Part shown: piece by piece, positions 35,006 to 43,343 of the stretch | How positions within the stretch are numbered: position 1 is the stretch's first letter | Layout of the letters: each line of letters starts with the position of its first letter | DNA from: an uncultured Lachnospiraceae bacterium | Lineage (GTDB): Bacteria; Bacillota; Clostridia; Lachnospirales; Lachnospiraceae | Reading direction: 5' to 3' | Assembly: GCA_947628955.1 (NCBI GenBank) | Contig: CANRBX010000009.1 | Coordinates: 1-61,811, forward strand | Length of the DNA stretch: 61,811 bases | Notes under the pieces: model-generated | The model's database searches: none | Seen by the model: only the letters and a program-made list of their open reading frames with translations | Told to the model about the DNA's origin: nothing | Translations under genes and position numbers: made by a program

Positions 35006-35572
35006 GTCCTTCTTTCCGTCCGTCTCGAGTCCGCTGCTCATGTCCACAGCCCACGGATGCACCTGCTGCAGGGCCTGTGTCACATTATCCGGGCCGATTC
35101 CCCCTGCGAGGAAGAACGGCCGCCGGATCCCGTTCGTCAGAGTCCAGTCAAATGTCTCTCCCGTACCGCCCTCCCCGTTGTCGAGCAGTATATAGTCCGC
35201 GGCGCTTCCTTCGGCCTGATCAAAGGTCTTCTCATTAAACGCCCGGATCACGGTAAAATCTCCCCGCGATTTCAGCTCCCGGACATACGCCTCATCCTCA
35301 TGGCCGTGCAGCTGGGCCATGAGGATCATGCCCTCCTTCAGGAGGGCGGCCACGCTCTCAAGAGGTTCGTCGCGAAATACCCCCACCGGAATGATGCCCG
35401 GGGCAAGCTCCTTCACCAGCGCGCGCATCTGGTCCGCAGAGACGTTGCGGATGCTCTTCGGCACATTGATGACAAACCCGCAGAAATCCGGCATGGCCTC
35501 GTTGACATACGCGACATCCTCCGGCCTGCTCAGGCCGCAGATCTTGATCTTGATTCTGTTATTCCTGTCCAT
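34892..35572 (-). CDS. trpF: Phosphoribosylanthranilate isomerase
   Basis: This 226-residue TIM-barrel enzyme performs the Amadori rearrangement of phosphoribosylanthranilate. It has IKICGLSRPEDV with the catalytic Cys, VGVFRDEP, LLDNGEGGTGETFDW with the catalytic Asp, and FLAGGIGPDNV. The last 20 or so residues (EAETRSDPQTVPDG...) are not family-like and come from the 67-bp frame-shifting duplication. The enzyme core is complete, so activity is expected. It lies between trpC and trpB, with unusually long gaps of 196 and 219 bp. Confidence 0.96.
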   Translation of the reverse strand: MDRNNRIKIKICGLSRPEDVAYVNEAMPDFCGFVINVPKSIRNVSADQMRALVKELAPGIIPVGVFRDEPLESVAALLKEGMILMAQLHGHEDEAYVRELKSRGDFTVIRAFNEKTFDQAEGSAADYILLDNGEGGTGETFDWTLTNGIRRPFFLAGGIGPDNVTQALQQVHPWAVDMSSGLETDGKKDRQKILAAVQAVRRWNEAETRSDPQTVPDGSGSRSQME

Positions 35573-35589
35573 CGCACTGCACCCTTTTC

Positions 35590-35790
35590 TGAATCTTCAC
35601 ACACCGCAGGCGGAGCACCATGCACTTCTGCATTCCAGCCGCCGAACTGTGCGCTTCCCTGCCCCGCACACCGAGCCATGCACTTCTGCATTCGATACTC
35701 GGCGCCGCCGAATCATGCGCTTATTTACTCCCGCGCCGCGCCATGCACTCCTTTACCCTGGCGCCCGATCACACGCCTCTCCACTCCCGC
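35590..35790 (-). repeat. Degenerate repeats starting in the trpC 3' end
   Basis: Three diverged units of about 56-67 bp share GCGGGAGT...GCG...ATTCGGCGGC and AGTGCATGG. The first contains the last codons and stop of trpC (GCGGGAGTGGAGAGGCGTGTGA). They fill the gap to trpF. Confidence 0.7.
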
Positions 35791-36713
35791 AGCAGCCGCT
35801 CCTTTTCTTTGGAGCGCATCAGCGTTTCGCCGATCAGCACCGCATCCGTACCATTCTCGCGCAGATTCCGGATGTCCTCCGCCGTGCGGATTCCGCTCTC
35901 TGACACGAACAGGATCTCCGGCGGCACCAGGCGCCGAAGGCGCAGACTGTTATTGATGTCCACGGTAAAGGTTCGCAGATCGCGATTATTGACCCCGATG
36001 ATCCTCGCGTCGGCCCTCAGAGCGCGCTCCACCTCTTCCTCATCGTGCGCCTCCACCAGCGCCGACAGCCCCAGCTCCCGGGCAAGCTGCCCGTACGCCG
36101 CAAGCTGTCCGTCGTCCAGGATCGCGCAGATCAGCAGGACCGCCGATGCCCCCAGCGTCTTCGCCTGGTAGATCATATACTCATCCACCGTAAAGTCCTT
36201 GCGCAGCACCGGGATCTGCACCGCCTGTGCGATCTCCCGCAGATACTGATCCTGCCCCTGGAAATAGAACGGCTCTGTCAGACAGGAAATCGCCGCAGCA
36301 CCCGCGCGCTCATAGTCCTTCGCGGTCTCCAGGTACGGAAAATCCGGCGCGATCAGCCCCTTCGAGGGCGAAGCCTTCTTCACCTCGCAGATGAATGAGA
36401 TCCCCTCCCGGGCCAGAGCGCGCGCAAACGGGAATTTCCCCAGCCGCACGGCCGGCACATGCGGGCGGCCTCCCAGCCGCATGACACCTTCAGGCATCCC
36501 GGCGTCCGGGCTTTCATTTTCCCGGCCTTCCTCACCGCGTTCTGCCCGCAGCGTTTCCTCGTCCCAGCCTTCCTCACCGCGTTCTGCCCACAGTGTTTCC
36601 TCGTCCCGTGCGATCCGCTCCGCCTCCCGGCGCAGCCCGCTCAATGGCATCTGCTGCTTCTCCCGGACAATTCTCTCCTTTGTTTTATCTGCAATTTCAT
36701 TTAAAATATTCAT
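35769..36713 (-). CDS. trpC: Indole-3-glycerol phosphate synthase with repeat insertion
   Basis: This 314-residue enzyme closes the indole ring. It has FICEVKKASPSKGLI with the catalytic Lys, LRKDFTVDEYMIY, IGVNNRDLRTF, FVSESGIRT and DAVLIGETLM. It is about 50 residues longer than usual because the N-terminal part carries an acidic insertion with a 14-residue tandem repeat (DEETLWAERGEEGW/DEETLRAERGEEGR) before the barrel. The insertion precedes the catalytic core, which is intact. It lies 37 bp after trpD. The 3' end seeds the repeats that follow. Confidence 0.96.
   Translation of the reverse strand: MNILNEIADKTKERIVREKQQMPLSGLRREAERIARDEETLWAERGEEGWDEETLRAERGEEGRENESPDAGMPEGVMRLGGRPHVPAVRLGKFPFARALAREGISFICEVKKASPSKGLIAPDFPYLETAKDYERAGAAAISCLTEPFYFQGQDQYLREIAQAVQIPVLRKDFTVDEYMIYQAKTLGASAVLLICAILDDGQLAAYGQLARELGLSALVEAHDEEEVERALRADARIIGVNNRDLRTFTVDINNSLRLRRLVPPEILFVSESGIRTAEDIRNLRENGTDAVLIGETLMRSKEKERLLREWRGV
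36525..36608 (-). repeat. 42-bp in-frame tandem duplication in trpC
   Basis: Copies begin at 36525 and 36567 and encode two near-identical 14-residue acidic units inserted near the N-terminus of TrpC. Confidence 0.88.
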
Positions 36714-36750
36714 CGCTGTGATCCCTGATCCTCAAATCTGAATGCCGGCC

Positions 36751-37764
36751 TTACTCCTGGTTGCTTTCCTTTGCAAACGCCTCCAGTACGCCGAGCGCCG
36801 CACCGCTGTCAATCTGCTTCTCCGCCAGGCGCACGCCTGCCTCTATCGAATCAGCCCTGCCGGCGATGTACAGCGCCGCTCCTGCGTTCATGCAGACTGC
36901 CTGGCGCTTCGGCCCGTGGTCAGCGCCGCTCAGGATGGCCATCGTGATCTCCGCATTCTCCTGCGGGGATCCGCCCTTCAGGTCGTCCTTTTCGCATCTG
37001 GAATAGCCGAACTGCTCCGGCATGATCGTGTAGGACGTCAGCTTTCCGTCCCGGATCTCGCAGACAGAGGTCGGCGCACTCATCGAGATCTCATCCAGCT
37101 TATCCTGTCCGAATACCACCATTCCTCTGGTCACCCCAAGGTTCATCATGACCTGCGCAAGCGGCTCCACAAGCTCATCCTCATACACGCCCATGAGTTC
37201 CATATTGGCTCCCGCCGGGTTCGAGAGCGGCCCAAGGATGTTGAACACCGTGCGGATTCCCAGCTCCTTCCGCACCGGCGCCACATATTTCATCGCCGTA
37301 TGGTAATTCTGCGCGAACAGGAAGCAGATATTCAGCTTTTTCAGAAGCTCGAGGCTCTTTGCAGGAGACACCGTGATCTTCACGCCAAGCGCCTCCAGCA
37401 CATCCGCCGCCCCGCTCTTCGAGGACGCCGCGCGGTTGCCGTGCTTCGCCACCGGAACCCCGGCCGACGCGATCACCATCGCAGATGTCGTGGAGATATT
37501 GAAGGAATTTGCCCCGTCTCCGCCGGTTCCCACGATCTCCAGCACATCCATCTCGTGCAGCAGCCTCAGGCCGTGCGCCCGCATTCCGGCGGCCGACGCC
37601 GTGATCTCGTCAATCGTCTCTCCCTTCATCGCCAGTGCCGTCAGGTAGGAGGACATCTGAATCGTCGTAGCCTCGCCGCTCATGATCTCATCCATTACCG
37701 CTTCCGCTTCCTGGTACGTCAGATCCTGCTTCTTCGAAAGTTTGATAATCGCCTCTCTAATCAT
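36751..37764 (-). CDS. trpD: Anthranilate phosphoribosyltransferase
   Basis: This 337-residue enzyme joins anthranilate to phosphoribosyl pyrophosphate. Motifs are [15 protein letters not shown] (PRPP loop), [12 protein letters not shown], and GPLSNPAGA. It is a stand-alone TrpD, not fused to trpG. The start at 37764 overlaps trpG by eight bases, which points to coupled translation. Confidence 0.98.
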   Translation of the reverse strand: MIREAIIKLSKKQDLTYQEAEAVMDEIMSGEATTIQMSSYLTALAMKGETIDEITASAAGMRAHGLRLLHEMDVLEIVGTGGDGANSFNISTTSAMVIASAGVPVAKHGNRAASSKSGAADVLEALGVKITVSPAKSLELLKKLNICFLFAQNYHTAMKYVAPVRKELGIRTVFNILGPLSNPAGANMELMGVYEDELVEPLAQVMMNLGVTRGMVVFGQDKLDEISMSAPTSVCEIRDGKLTSYTIMPEQFGYSRCEKDDLKGGSPQENAEITMAILSGADHGPKRQAVCMNAGAALYIAGRADSIEAGVRLAEKQIDSGAALGVLEAFAKESNQE

Positions 37765-38335
37765 TTTTGATTACCTCCATAAAATTTTTGATTATCTGCA
37801 TCCCATCCGGCGTCAGTACCGACTCCGGGTGAAACTGTAGTCCGTATAAAGGATATTCCCTGTGCTCCACGGCCATCACCTCTCCGTCCGCCGTGCGCGC
37901 AGTGACCCGCAGCTGCGCGGGCAGCGTCTCCTCAAGTGCCGCCAGCGAGTGATAGCGCGCCACCTTCACCGGAGACTCCAGGCCCCGGAACAGCACGCAC
38001 TCCCTGTCGATCAGGGCCTCCGACTGCTTGCCGTGCATCAGCTCCTTCGCGTAGGACACCGTGCCGCCAAACGCCTGGCAGATCGCCTGATGCCCCAGGC
38101 AGACCCCGAGGATCGGGATTTTTCCTGCCAGCCGCCGGATCGCCTCGATACAGACGCCCGCATCCTCCGGCCTGCCGGGCCCCGGAGAGAGGATCAGCGC
38201 TTCCGGCTGCATCGCCTCGATCTCTTCCACCGTATACGCGTCGTTGCGGATCACCGTGATGTCCGGCCGAACCGCCCCCGCAAGCTGATACAGATTGTAG
38301 GAAAAACTGTCGTAATTATCAATCAGTAGGATCAT
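37757..38335 (-). CDS. trpG: Anthranilate synthase component II (glutamine amidotransferase)
   Basis: This 192-residue class I amidotransferase supplies ammonia to TrpE. It begins [17 protein letters not shown] and has the catalytic Cys in GVCLGHQAI and the His-Glu pair in [11 protein letters not shown]. The ATG overlaps the trpE stop (ATGA), so the two subunits are translationally coupled. In some bacteria the same subunit also serves folate synthesis; no pab genes are nearby. Confidence 0.98.
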   Translation of the reverse strand: MILLIDNYDSFSYNLYQLAGAVRPDITVIRNDAYTVEEIEAMQPEALILSPGPGRPEDAGVCIEAIRRLAGKIPILGVCLGHQAICQAFGGTVSYAKELMHGKQSEALIDRECVLFRGLESPVKVARYHSLAALEETLPAQLRVTARTADGEVMAVEHREYPLYGLQFHPESVLTPDGMQIIKNFMEVIKND

Positions 38336-39828
38336 TCTACTCCCTCCTCCGCCAGCCGAACCGCGTTCACAACCGCTCTGGCCTTGTTGCAGCACTCTTC
38401 AAATTCCCTGTCCGGCACGCTGTCCGCCACGATCCCGGCCCCGGAGCGGATCGTGATCCGTCCGTTTTTCTTAAAGGCCAGCCGGATCGCGATGCAGGTG
38501 TCAAGATTTCCCGTGAAATCAAGGTAGCCGATGGCGCCTCCGTAGACGCCGCGCTTCCTGCCCTCCAGCTCGTCGATGATCTGGCAGGCGCGCAGCTTCG
38601 GCGCGCCCGAGAGCGTTCCCGCCGGAAGGATCGCGTCCACCGCATCTACCGCGTCCCTGTCCGCCCGGATCCTCCCGGCCACGGTTGAACCGATGTGCAT
38701 GACGTGCGAATAGCGCTCGATCGTCATATATTTTTCTACGTGTACGCTGCCGATCTCGCTGATCTTTCCGATATCGTTGCGCCCGAGATCCACCAGCATA
38801 TTATGCTCTGCGAGCTCCTTTTCATCCGCCAGAAGCTCCCGCTCAAGCCGTTCGTCTTCCTCCGGCGTGAGCCCACGCGGCCTCGTGCCGGCCAGCGGAA
38901 AGGTGTGCAGCACGCCGTCCTCCAGCCTGACCAGCGTCTCCGGCGACGCGCCCACAAGCTCGATATCGTCACTCGTGAAGTAAAACATGTAGGGCGAGGG
39001 GTTTGTCGTGCGCAGCACCCGGTACGTGTCAAACAGGCTGCCCTCCGCCTGCGCCTCCATCGGGTTTGAGAGCACCACCTGGAAAATATCGCCCTCATAA
39101 ATATAGTGCCGGGCCTTCTCGACCATCTCCCCGTAGCGCTCCCGCGAAAAGCACGGCTCGATCTCGCCCCGGACGCGCAGCGGCGGGAAATACGCCTTCA
39201 CCCCGCTTTTCAAAAGCTCCGCCATCGCGTCCAGCTCCGACCTCGCCCTCTCATAGGACGCCTCCAGATCATCCGTCCGGACGCCGCAGACCAGGATCAC
39301 CTTCTGACGGTAGTTGTCAAACACGATCACCTTGTCAAACAGCATCAGATCCGCGTCCTGAAAAGCATCCGGATCCTCGCCCGTGAGCTTCAGCGTCGGC
39401 TCGCTGTAGCAGATATAATCATAGGCAAAATATCCGACCAGGCCGCCCGTGAATGTCGGCATCCCCTCAATCTTCGGGCTTCTGTTCTCCGCGAGCACCT
39501 CGCGGATCACGCTCTGCGGACTGTCCGTCCGGATCTCCTCCCGGATCTCGGCCCGGCCGCTGCAGATATCCTCCCCGCGGCGGATCCGCACCTGCCCGGC
39601 ACGGCACGTAATCTCCATCGTCGGCGCATATCCGAGAAACGAATACCGCCCCCACTGCTGATGCGCCTCCGCGCTCTCCAGCAGATAGCAGTGCGTGCTG
39701 GCTGCCCGCAGCGTGCGCATCACCTCGATCGGCGTGAAGCGGTCGGCGAGCAGCTCCCGGCAGACCGGAATCCTTCTGTACCGGCCCGAAGCCGCAATCT
39801 CCTTTGCCTGTTCCAATGTAGGATACAT
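38332..39828 (-). CDS. trpE: Anthranilate synthase component I
   Basis: This 498-residue chorismate-binding enzyme catalyses the first committed step to tryptophan. It has the N-terminal regulatory LLES motif (YLLESAE), which binds tryptophan for feedback control, and the core motifs PSPYMFYF, AGTRPRG, HNMLVDLGRNDIG and GAPKLRA. The start at 39828 follows AGGAGG. It is the first gene of the operon, about 250 bp after the T-box terminator; that 250-bp stretch has no recognisable gene. Confidence 0.98.
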   Translation of the reverse strand: MYPTLEQAKEIAASGRYRRIPVCRELLADRFTPIEVMRTLRAASTHCYLLESAEAHQQWGRYSFLGYAPTMEITCRAGQVRIRRGEDICSGRAEIREEIRTDSPQSVIREVLAENRSPKIEGMPTFTGGLVGYFAYDYICYSEPTLKLTGEDPDAFQDADLMLFDKVIVFDNYRQKVILVCGVRTDDLEASYERARSELDAMAELLKSGVKAYFPPLRVRGEIEPCFSRERYGEMVEKARHYIYEGDIFQVVLSNPMEAQAEGSLFDTYRVLRTTNPSPYMFYFTSDDIELVGASPETLVRLEDGVLHTFPLAGTRPRGLTPEEDERLERELLADEKELAEHNMLVDLGRNDIGKISEIGSVHVEKYMTIERYSHVMHIGSTVAGRIRADRDAVDAVDAILPAGTLSGAPKLRACQIIDELEGRKRGVYGGAIGYLDFTGNLDTCIAIRLAFKKNGRITIRSGAGIVADSVPDREFEECCNKARAVVNAVRLAEEGVE

Positions 39829-40076
39829 GATATCCCTCCTTGTCGCTGTATATACTTTTCTGAACCTGTGCAGGTTCATTCTCTGCTGCAGCATTCTGCA
39901 TTTCTTCCACTCGGGAAAACGCCTCCGCATTTCCCCTCGTTGTCATGACGGCCGCCGGATAAACCTTTACAAATCCATTTTCCGTCCCGCGCCAAATCAG
40001 CGGCACATCAGTATGCCTGCCCTGCCCGGGACCGGAGGCGAACGCTGCACATTCGCCCGGCCCGCTGCCGCGCACA

Positions 40077-40369
40077 CAAAAAAACCCTGACAGACCTGTC
40101 TTGTCTGCCAGGGACGAATTTATCCGCGGTGCCACCCTGATTCACAGAACACTGCTTCCGCAATGTACCATGCCCTTATGAGATACGACCATATCTCCGC
40201 AACTGACGTATGCCTCACGTCGCAGAATACTCGGCTGCATGCCTTTGACTGCGCCCTCGGCGGCCCATTTGACAGCCTGCTTCCCGATCCGGCTCCCACC
40301 TCCCCGGACTCTCTGTGCGTGCATAACTGCCTTTACTTCCGCTTCAACGGTTTGCTGTGTTAAATTTCT
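40077..40369 (-). promoter_or_regulatory. Tryptophan T-box leader
   Basis: The leader contains the T-box sequence AGGGTGGCACCGCGG (minus strand, 40124-40138), followed by a terminator stem CCCTGGCAGAC/GTCTGTCAGGG and seven T (40077-40114). Upstream lies a stem I region with AGAGAGTCC and GGTGGGAGCC. A likely specifier TGG is at 40265-40267. The variable T-box base is C, matching the G discriminator of tRNA-Trp. Uncharged tRNA-Trp should promote antitermination and switch on trpEGDCFBA. Confidence 0.95.
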
Positions 40370-40375
40370 TTACCT

Positions 40376-40404
40376 ATACTACTACACCCGAGTGGGATTG
40401 TCAA
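40376..40404 (-). promoter_or_regulatory. trp operon promoter
   Basis: Consensus TTGACA at 40399-40404, a 17-bp spacer and TAGTAT at 40376-40381, directly upstream of the T-box leader. Confidence 0.85.
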
Positions 40405-40464
40405 CGATTTTTTTCCATTTAATTAACGCGTTTTAATTTATTTGTAAATAATCACACTTTATTA

Positions 40465-40493
40465 TTGACATTCTCCGAAAAGTGCACTATATT
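40465..40493 (+). promoter_or_regulatory. Promoter of the PD-(D/E)XK nuclease gene
   Basis: TTGACA at 40465-40470, a 17-bp spacer and TATATT at 40488-40493. The leader of about 130 nt ends with an AAGGAG site. Confidence 0.7.
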
Positions 40494-40631
40494 AATCCTA
40501 TCAGGAAATCACCGGCGATTCTGCCACTCTTCCCATACAAATGACATCTATCACAAACAACACAAAATTAATTTGCAGAGCAATTCCTGCAGCATATTCT
40601 TTCACCAAACTATCTGCATAAGGAGCATTCT

Positions 40632-41540
40632 ATGGAAGAAATCAGAGAAATTTTTGACCGAACCTTCAAACGTATCTTTTCCCTCTCCAACGCCGCCATA
40701 CTCAGTCTGATCAACGGCCTGTTCGGCACAAACTACGCTCCGGACAGCAGCCTTGTTTATGCTAACCGTGAAGCCGTCGACGCTTCTCTGAAACGTCATT
40801 TTGCAGACGTTTTTCTTGTTGTCAACAATGAGTACCATTATCACCTCGAAGCGCAAATTTACTCTGACAGCGCCATCGTGATGCGTGTCTTTGAATATGG
40901 CTTTTATCATGCTCTGGAATCCCGTCCGGACGGCAGTTTTCAACTCAATTTTCCCGAACCCGTCGTCATCTACCTCGTAGATAATCCCGATATCCCTTCA
41001 GACAGCATTTTACAGATCAACTTTTCCGGGCAGGGAAGCTTCGATTACCATGTGCGCAACTTTGTATATCCCAGACAGACTCTCGCAGAACTGGAGCAAA
41101 AAAAGCTGATTGTTCTGATTCCCTTCCAGATGCTGCGTCTCCGTGCAATCCTCTATGACTGCAGGGAGCGGGTAAGATTCCCTTCCCAGAGCGAATTTCA
41201 GCAGTTGAAAGAGATTATCGCATCTGATATAATGGAAAGTATAAAAACGAACCTCTCTGTCGGCAACATCACCTACGCCGACGCGGCAAAGCTGATAGAG
41301 CTCACGAATAATCTATATGAACAGATTATTCTACATTACCAGAAACGAGGAGGCGATCAAACCATGGGAGTTATGCTGCCCGGCGCTATTGAACTGCCGC
41401 ACGACGATATCATTTTTAAACTTGAAAGACTTGAAGAGCTCGAGGAGAAAAATGCTGCCATGGCTGATGAAATTGCGGCTCTGAGCAGCGAAAACGAAAA
41501 ATTAAAGGCATATATTGCGCAGCTCAAAGCCTCAAAATAG
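40632..41540 (+). CDS. PD-(D/E)XK nuclease family transposase-like protein
   Basis: This 302-residue protein resembles the Rpn/PDDEXK group of recombination-promoting nucleases annotated as transposases. The N-terminal half has FKRIFS, the Asp in HFADVFLVV, and YHYHLEAQIY, which fits the nuclease core with Glu-x-Gln replacing the usual Glu-x-Lys. The C-terminal quarter is a charged coiled coil (LERLEELEEKNAAM). Such proteins occur in variable copy number in gut Clostridia. Inverted repeats marking a mobile element were not found. The gene has a good promoter and AAGGAG site. The low GC of the flanks suggests recent arrival. Confidence 0.75.
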   Translation: MEEIREIFDRTFKRIFSLSNAAILSLINGLFGTNYAPDSSLVYANREAVDASLKRHFADVFLVVNNEYHYHLEAQIYSDSAIVMRVFEYGFYHALESRPDGSFQLNFPEPVVIYLVDNPDIPSDSILQINFSGQGSFDYHVRNFVYPRQTLAELEQKKLIVLIPFQMLRLRAILYDCRERVRFPSQSEFQQLKEIIASDIMESIKTNLSVGNITYADAAKLIELTNNLYEQIILHYQKRGGDQTMGVMLPGAIELPHDDIIFKLERLEELEEKNAAMADEIAALSSENEKLKAYIAQLKASK

Positions 41541-41782
41541 CCTGCGAAAAGTAATCCTTGGGAAGACCGGGTTCTCCTTTATTATGACCCGGAACCTGTC
41601 AGAGGAAATACCCATATTCCCGGGAAAGAGCTGCGCATAGCGGTTCTCGAGCAATAAATTGAATCGCAAAGGTCGGAAAGGCTCCCGACACACTCGCAAG
41701 AGTACCTGAGATGATGGATACGCCGCCCATCTTGAGATTCAATCTAACGACAAGGTGTCTTCATTGCGAAGGCACCTTTTTA
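41541..41782 (+). ncRNA. Candidate structured RNA after the nuclease gene
   Basis: The 240 nt after the stop codon can form a compact multi-branched fold. Pairings are CCGGGT/ACCCGG (41567-41572 with 41587-41592), an eight-pair closing stem ATTGAATC/GATTCAAT (41658-41665 with 41736-41743) holding three hairpins (GTCGG/CCGAC at 41672-41689, ACTC-GCAA-GAGT at 41692-41703, GATGG/CCATC at 41713-41731), and then a terminator. The enclosed multi-loop with a GNRA tetraloop is what riboswitches and structured regulatory RNAs look like. I cannot assign it to a named family. It could be made from the nuclease promoter or its own. Confidence 0.5.
41752..41782 (+). terminator. Terminator of the nuclease gene or the structured RNA
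   Basis: AAGGTGTCTTC pairs with GAAGGCACCTT (one G-U pair) and is followed by TTTTTATT. Confidence 0.9.
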
Positions 41783-41823
41783 TTACAGCTTCCTGATTGT
41801 CAAAGAATCTTCTCATCCCCTCA

Positions 41824-42045
41824 TCATAACCCGAAGTCATATTGTAAGTACTCAGGAAACACCTGATCCATCCGCCAGCTCTGCCAGAGCAGGAATCCTG
41901 TCACCTCGCCATGTTCCGCCTGATATCTGGTCAACCCATATGTCAGCAAATCATCCACATATTCCCTCAGCTCAGCATCCTGGCAAACATTCAGCGAAGC
42001 ATTTCCGGCATCAACCGTCATAAACCCGCTCTGCTCCATGTACAA
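41824..42045 (-). CDS. Unrecognised fragment, possibly a gene remnant
   Basis: An open frame of about 73-80 codons (MEQSGFMTVDAGNASLNV...) with amphipathic, protein-like composition ends FPEYLQYDFGL. No good ribosome-binding site precedes the TTG or ATG candidates. It may be the C-terminal remnant of a larger protein broken when the adjacent accessory DNA arrived. I do not recognise the family. It sits between the structured RNA terminator and the end of the cell-wall-binding gene. Confidence 0.35.
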   Translation of the reverse strand: MYMEQSGFMTVDAGNASLNVCQDAELREYVDDLLTYGLTRYQAEHGEVTGFLLWQSWRMDQVFPEYLQYDFGL

Positions 42046-42102
42046 TAGCGCATGGGAAAATGCCTCATCCGAAGCATCTGGCAGGCGCAGTTTATATCAT
42101 TC

Positions 42103-43236
42103 TCACTCCGCCTTTTTCAGCCGCTGCTTCGCCAGCGAATACTCCTGCGCGTACCGGTTCCTGTAGAGCGGGAAGCTGCTCATCCTGCGCTGGTAGAGCT
42201 TCTTCAGGAACTGCGCGTCGGTCGTGGACTGTTTGATGCCGCACGCCTTTACCGCGTTGACCGCTGTCGTCTGGCCGTGCTGGATCGAGTAGCTGTAGAC
42301 TGCGCCCTTCACGACGTCCGAGCGGGTCCCAAGGTTTATTCCCGCCCTGGAGAGCGTTTTCTCCACCGGATCATAATAATTTTCTTTTGCAAATTTGTCC
42401 TGCAGCTCGGCGAACAGCTGCGGATTGCGCGCATAGATCTTTCTCCAGGCCTTGAAAAAGCCCTCATTGCTCTTCAGCTTCGTTCCGTTCGTATACTTCG
42501 CATAGTTTTTAAATTCCGCACAAAGTTCACTGTTTTTCGCGTATGCGTATTTCACAAACGGGAGCAGGGAGTAGCGGTTGTCAAACTGATACGCGCCGCA
42601 GGCATTTCCGTGGTCGCCGCCGGTCTGCTTGTAGGCTTCGCTTCCGGACTCGAACTGGAGGAAGAACAGCATGTCCTCACTCGGAGCGTCCGTACTTTTC
42701 TTCAGCGTGCACACGCCCTTCTCGTCGATCACATACTTCCGGCCCGCATATTTGACCGTCTTATCCTTCTGCATCACGCCGTTCGACGAAAAATAATACA
42801 GCTTCCCCTTGACCGCGTAAATGCCCGTCACCCTGGTCTTTGTGGTCTTGTCTATGTAATATTTCTTCTTGCCGACCTTCAGCCACCCGGTGACCATCTC
42901 GCCGCTGTCTTTGTAGTAGTAGTACTCTCCCTTGATCTCCTGCCAGCCTTCTTTAAAATTCTTGATCCATTTTCCGTCCTCCCGGGCAAACCCCCGGATC
43001 TTCAGGCCGTCCATCTCCCTGGTGAGCCATTTGTTGCGGTCCAGATAACCCTGCTTATTCAGGTGCCGGTTGCCGACCCACTCATTCTTCACCAGCCTGC
43101 CGTTCTTGTAGCACTGCCGCTCTCCGTTGGGCGCGGTCTTCCACGTATAGTCAGCCGCGTTTACCTTAACCGTCTTTCCTGCCAGGATCACAAGCAGAAG
43201 CAAAAGGAGCCCTGCCACTCTTTTCTGTCTCTTCAT
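42103..43236 (-). CDS. Secreted cell-wall-binding protein with putative lytic domain
   Basis: This 377-residue protein has a signal peptide (MKRQKRVAGLLLLLLVILAG), then about five or six choline-binding-like repeats rich in Trp, Tyr and Gly (GWQEIKGEYYYYKDSGEMVTG, GWLKVGKKKYYID, GKLYYFSSNGVMQ) that should bind the cell wall. The C-terminal 200 residues include MLFFLQFESGSEAY, DHGNACGAYQFDNR and SYSIQHGQTTA, which recall a lysozyme/transglycosylase-like fold with a Glu in FESGS. It could remodel peptidoglycan. The catalytic assignment is tentative. It starts at 43236 after GGGGGAG. Confidence 0.7.
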   Translation of the reverse strand: MKRQKRVAGLLLLLLVILAGKTVKVNAADYTWKTAPNGERQCYKNGRLVKNEWVGNRHLNKQGYLDRNKWLTREMDGLKIRGFAREDGKWIKNFKEGWQEIKGEYYYYKDSGEMVTGWLKVGKKKYYIDKTTKTRVTGIYAVKGKLYYFSSNGVMQKDKTVKYAGRKYVIDEKGVCTLKKSTDAPSEDMLFFLQFESGSEAYKQTGGDHGNACGAYQFDNRYSLLPFVKYAYAKNSELCAEFKNYAKYTNGTKLKSNEGFFKAWRKIYARNPQLFAELQDKFAKENYYDPVEKTLSRAGINLGTRSDVVKGAVYSYSIQHGQTTAVNAVKACGIKQSTTDAQFLKKLYQRRMSSFPLYRNRYAQEYSLAKQRLKKAE

Positions 43237-43284
43237 CGTCTTCTCCCCCAGTCATGTGATTTTCTTATGCATGAAGCGCGCCTC

Positions 43285-43310
43285 AAAAAAATTAAGATTT
43301 CCTTAATTTT
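43285..43310 (-). terminator. Terminator of the RNA methyltransferase gene
   Basis: AAAATTAAG/CTTAATTTT with a five-base loop and a T-tail on the minus strand, about 35 bp after the methyltransferase stop. Confidence 0.8.
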
Positions 43311-43343
43311 CGCATAAAATTCTTCTCATGTCAAAGGTAATAA

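Noticed and set aside
39467-40135. 222-codon minus-strand frame spanning the T-box terminator and the trpE start
   Set aside because: It overlaps the T-box core and trpE in another frame; T-box and TrpE signals are far stronger.
40632-42045. Complete mobile element around the PD-(D/E)XK nuclease gene
   Set aside because: No terminal inverted repeats or target duplications were found; the gene is transposase-like only by family.
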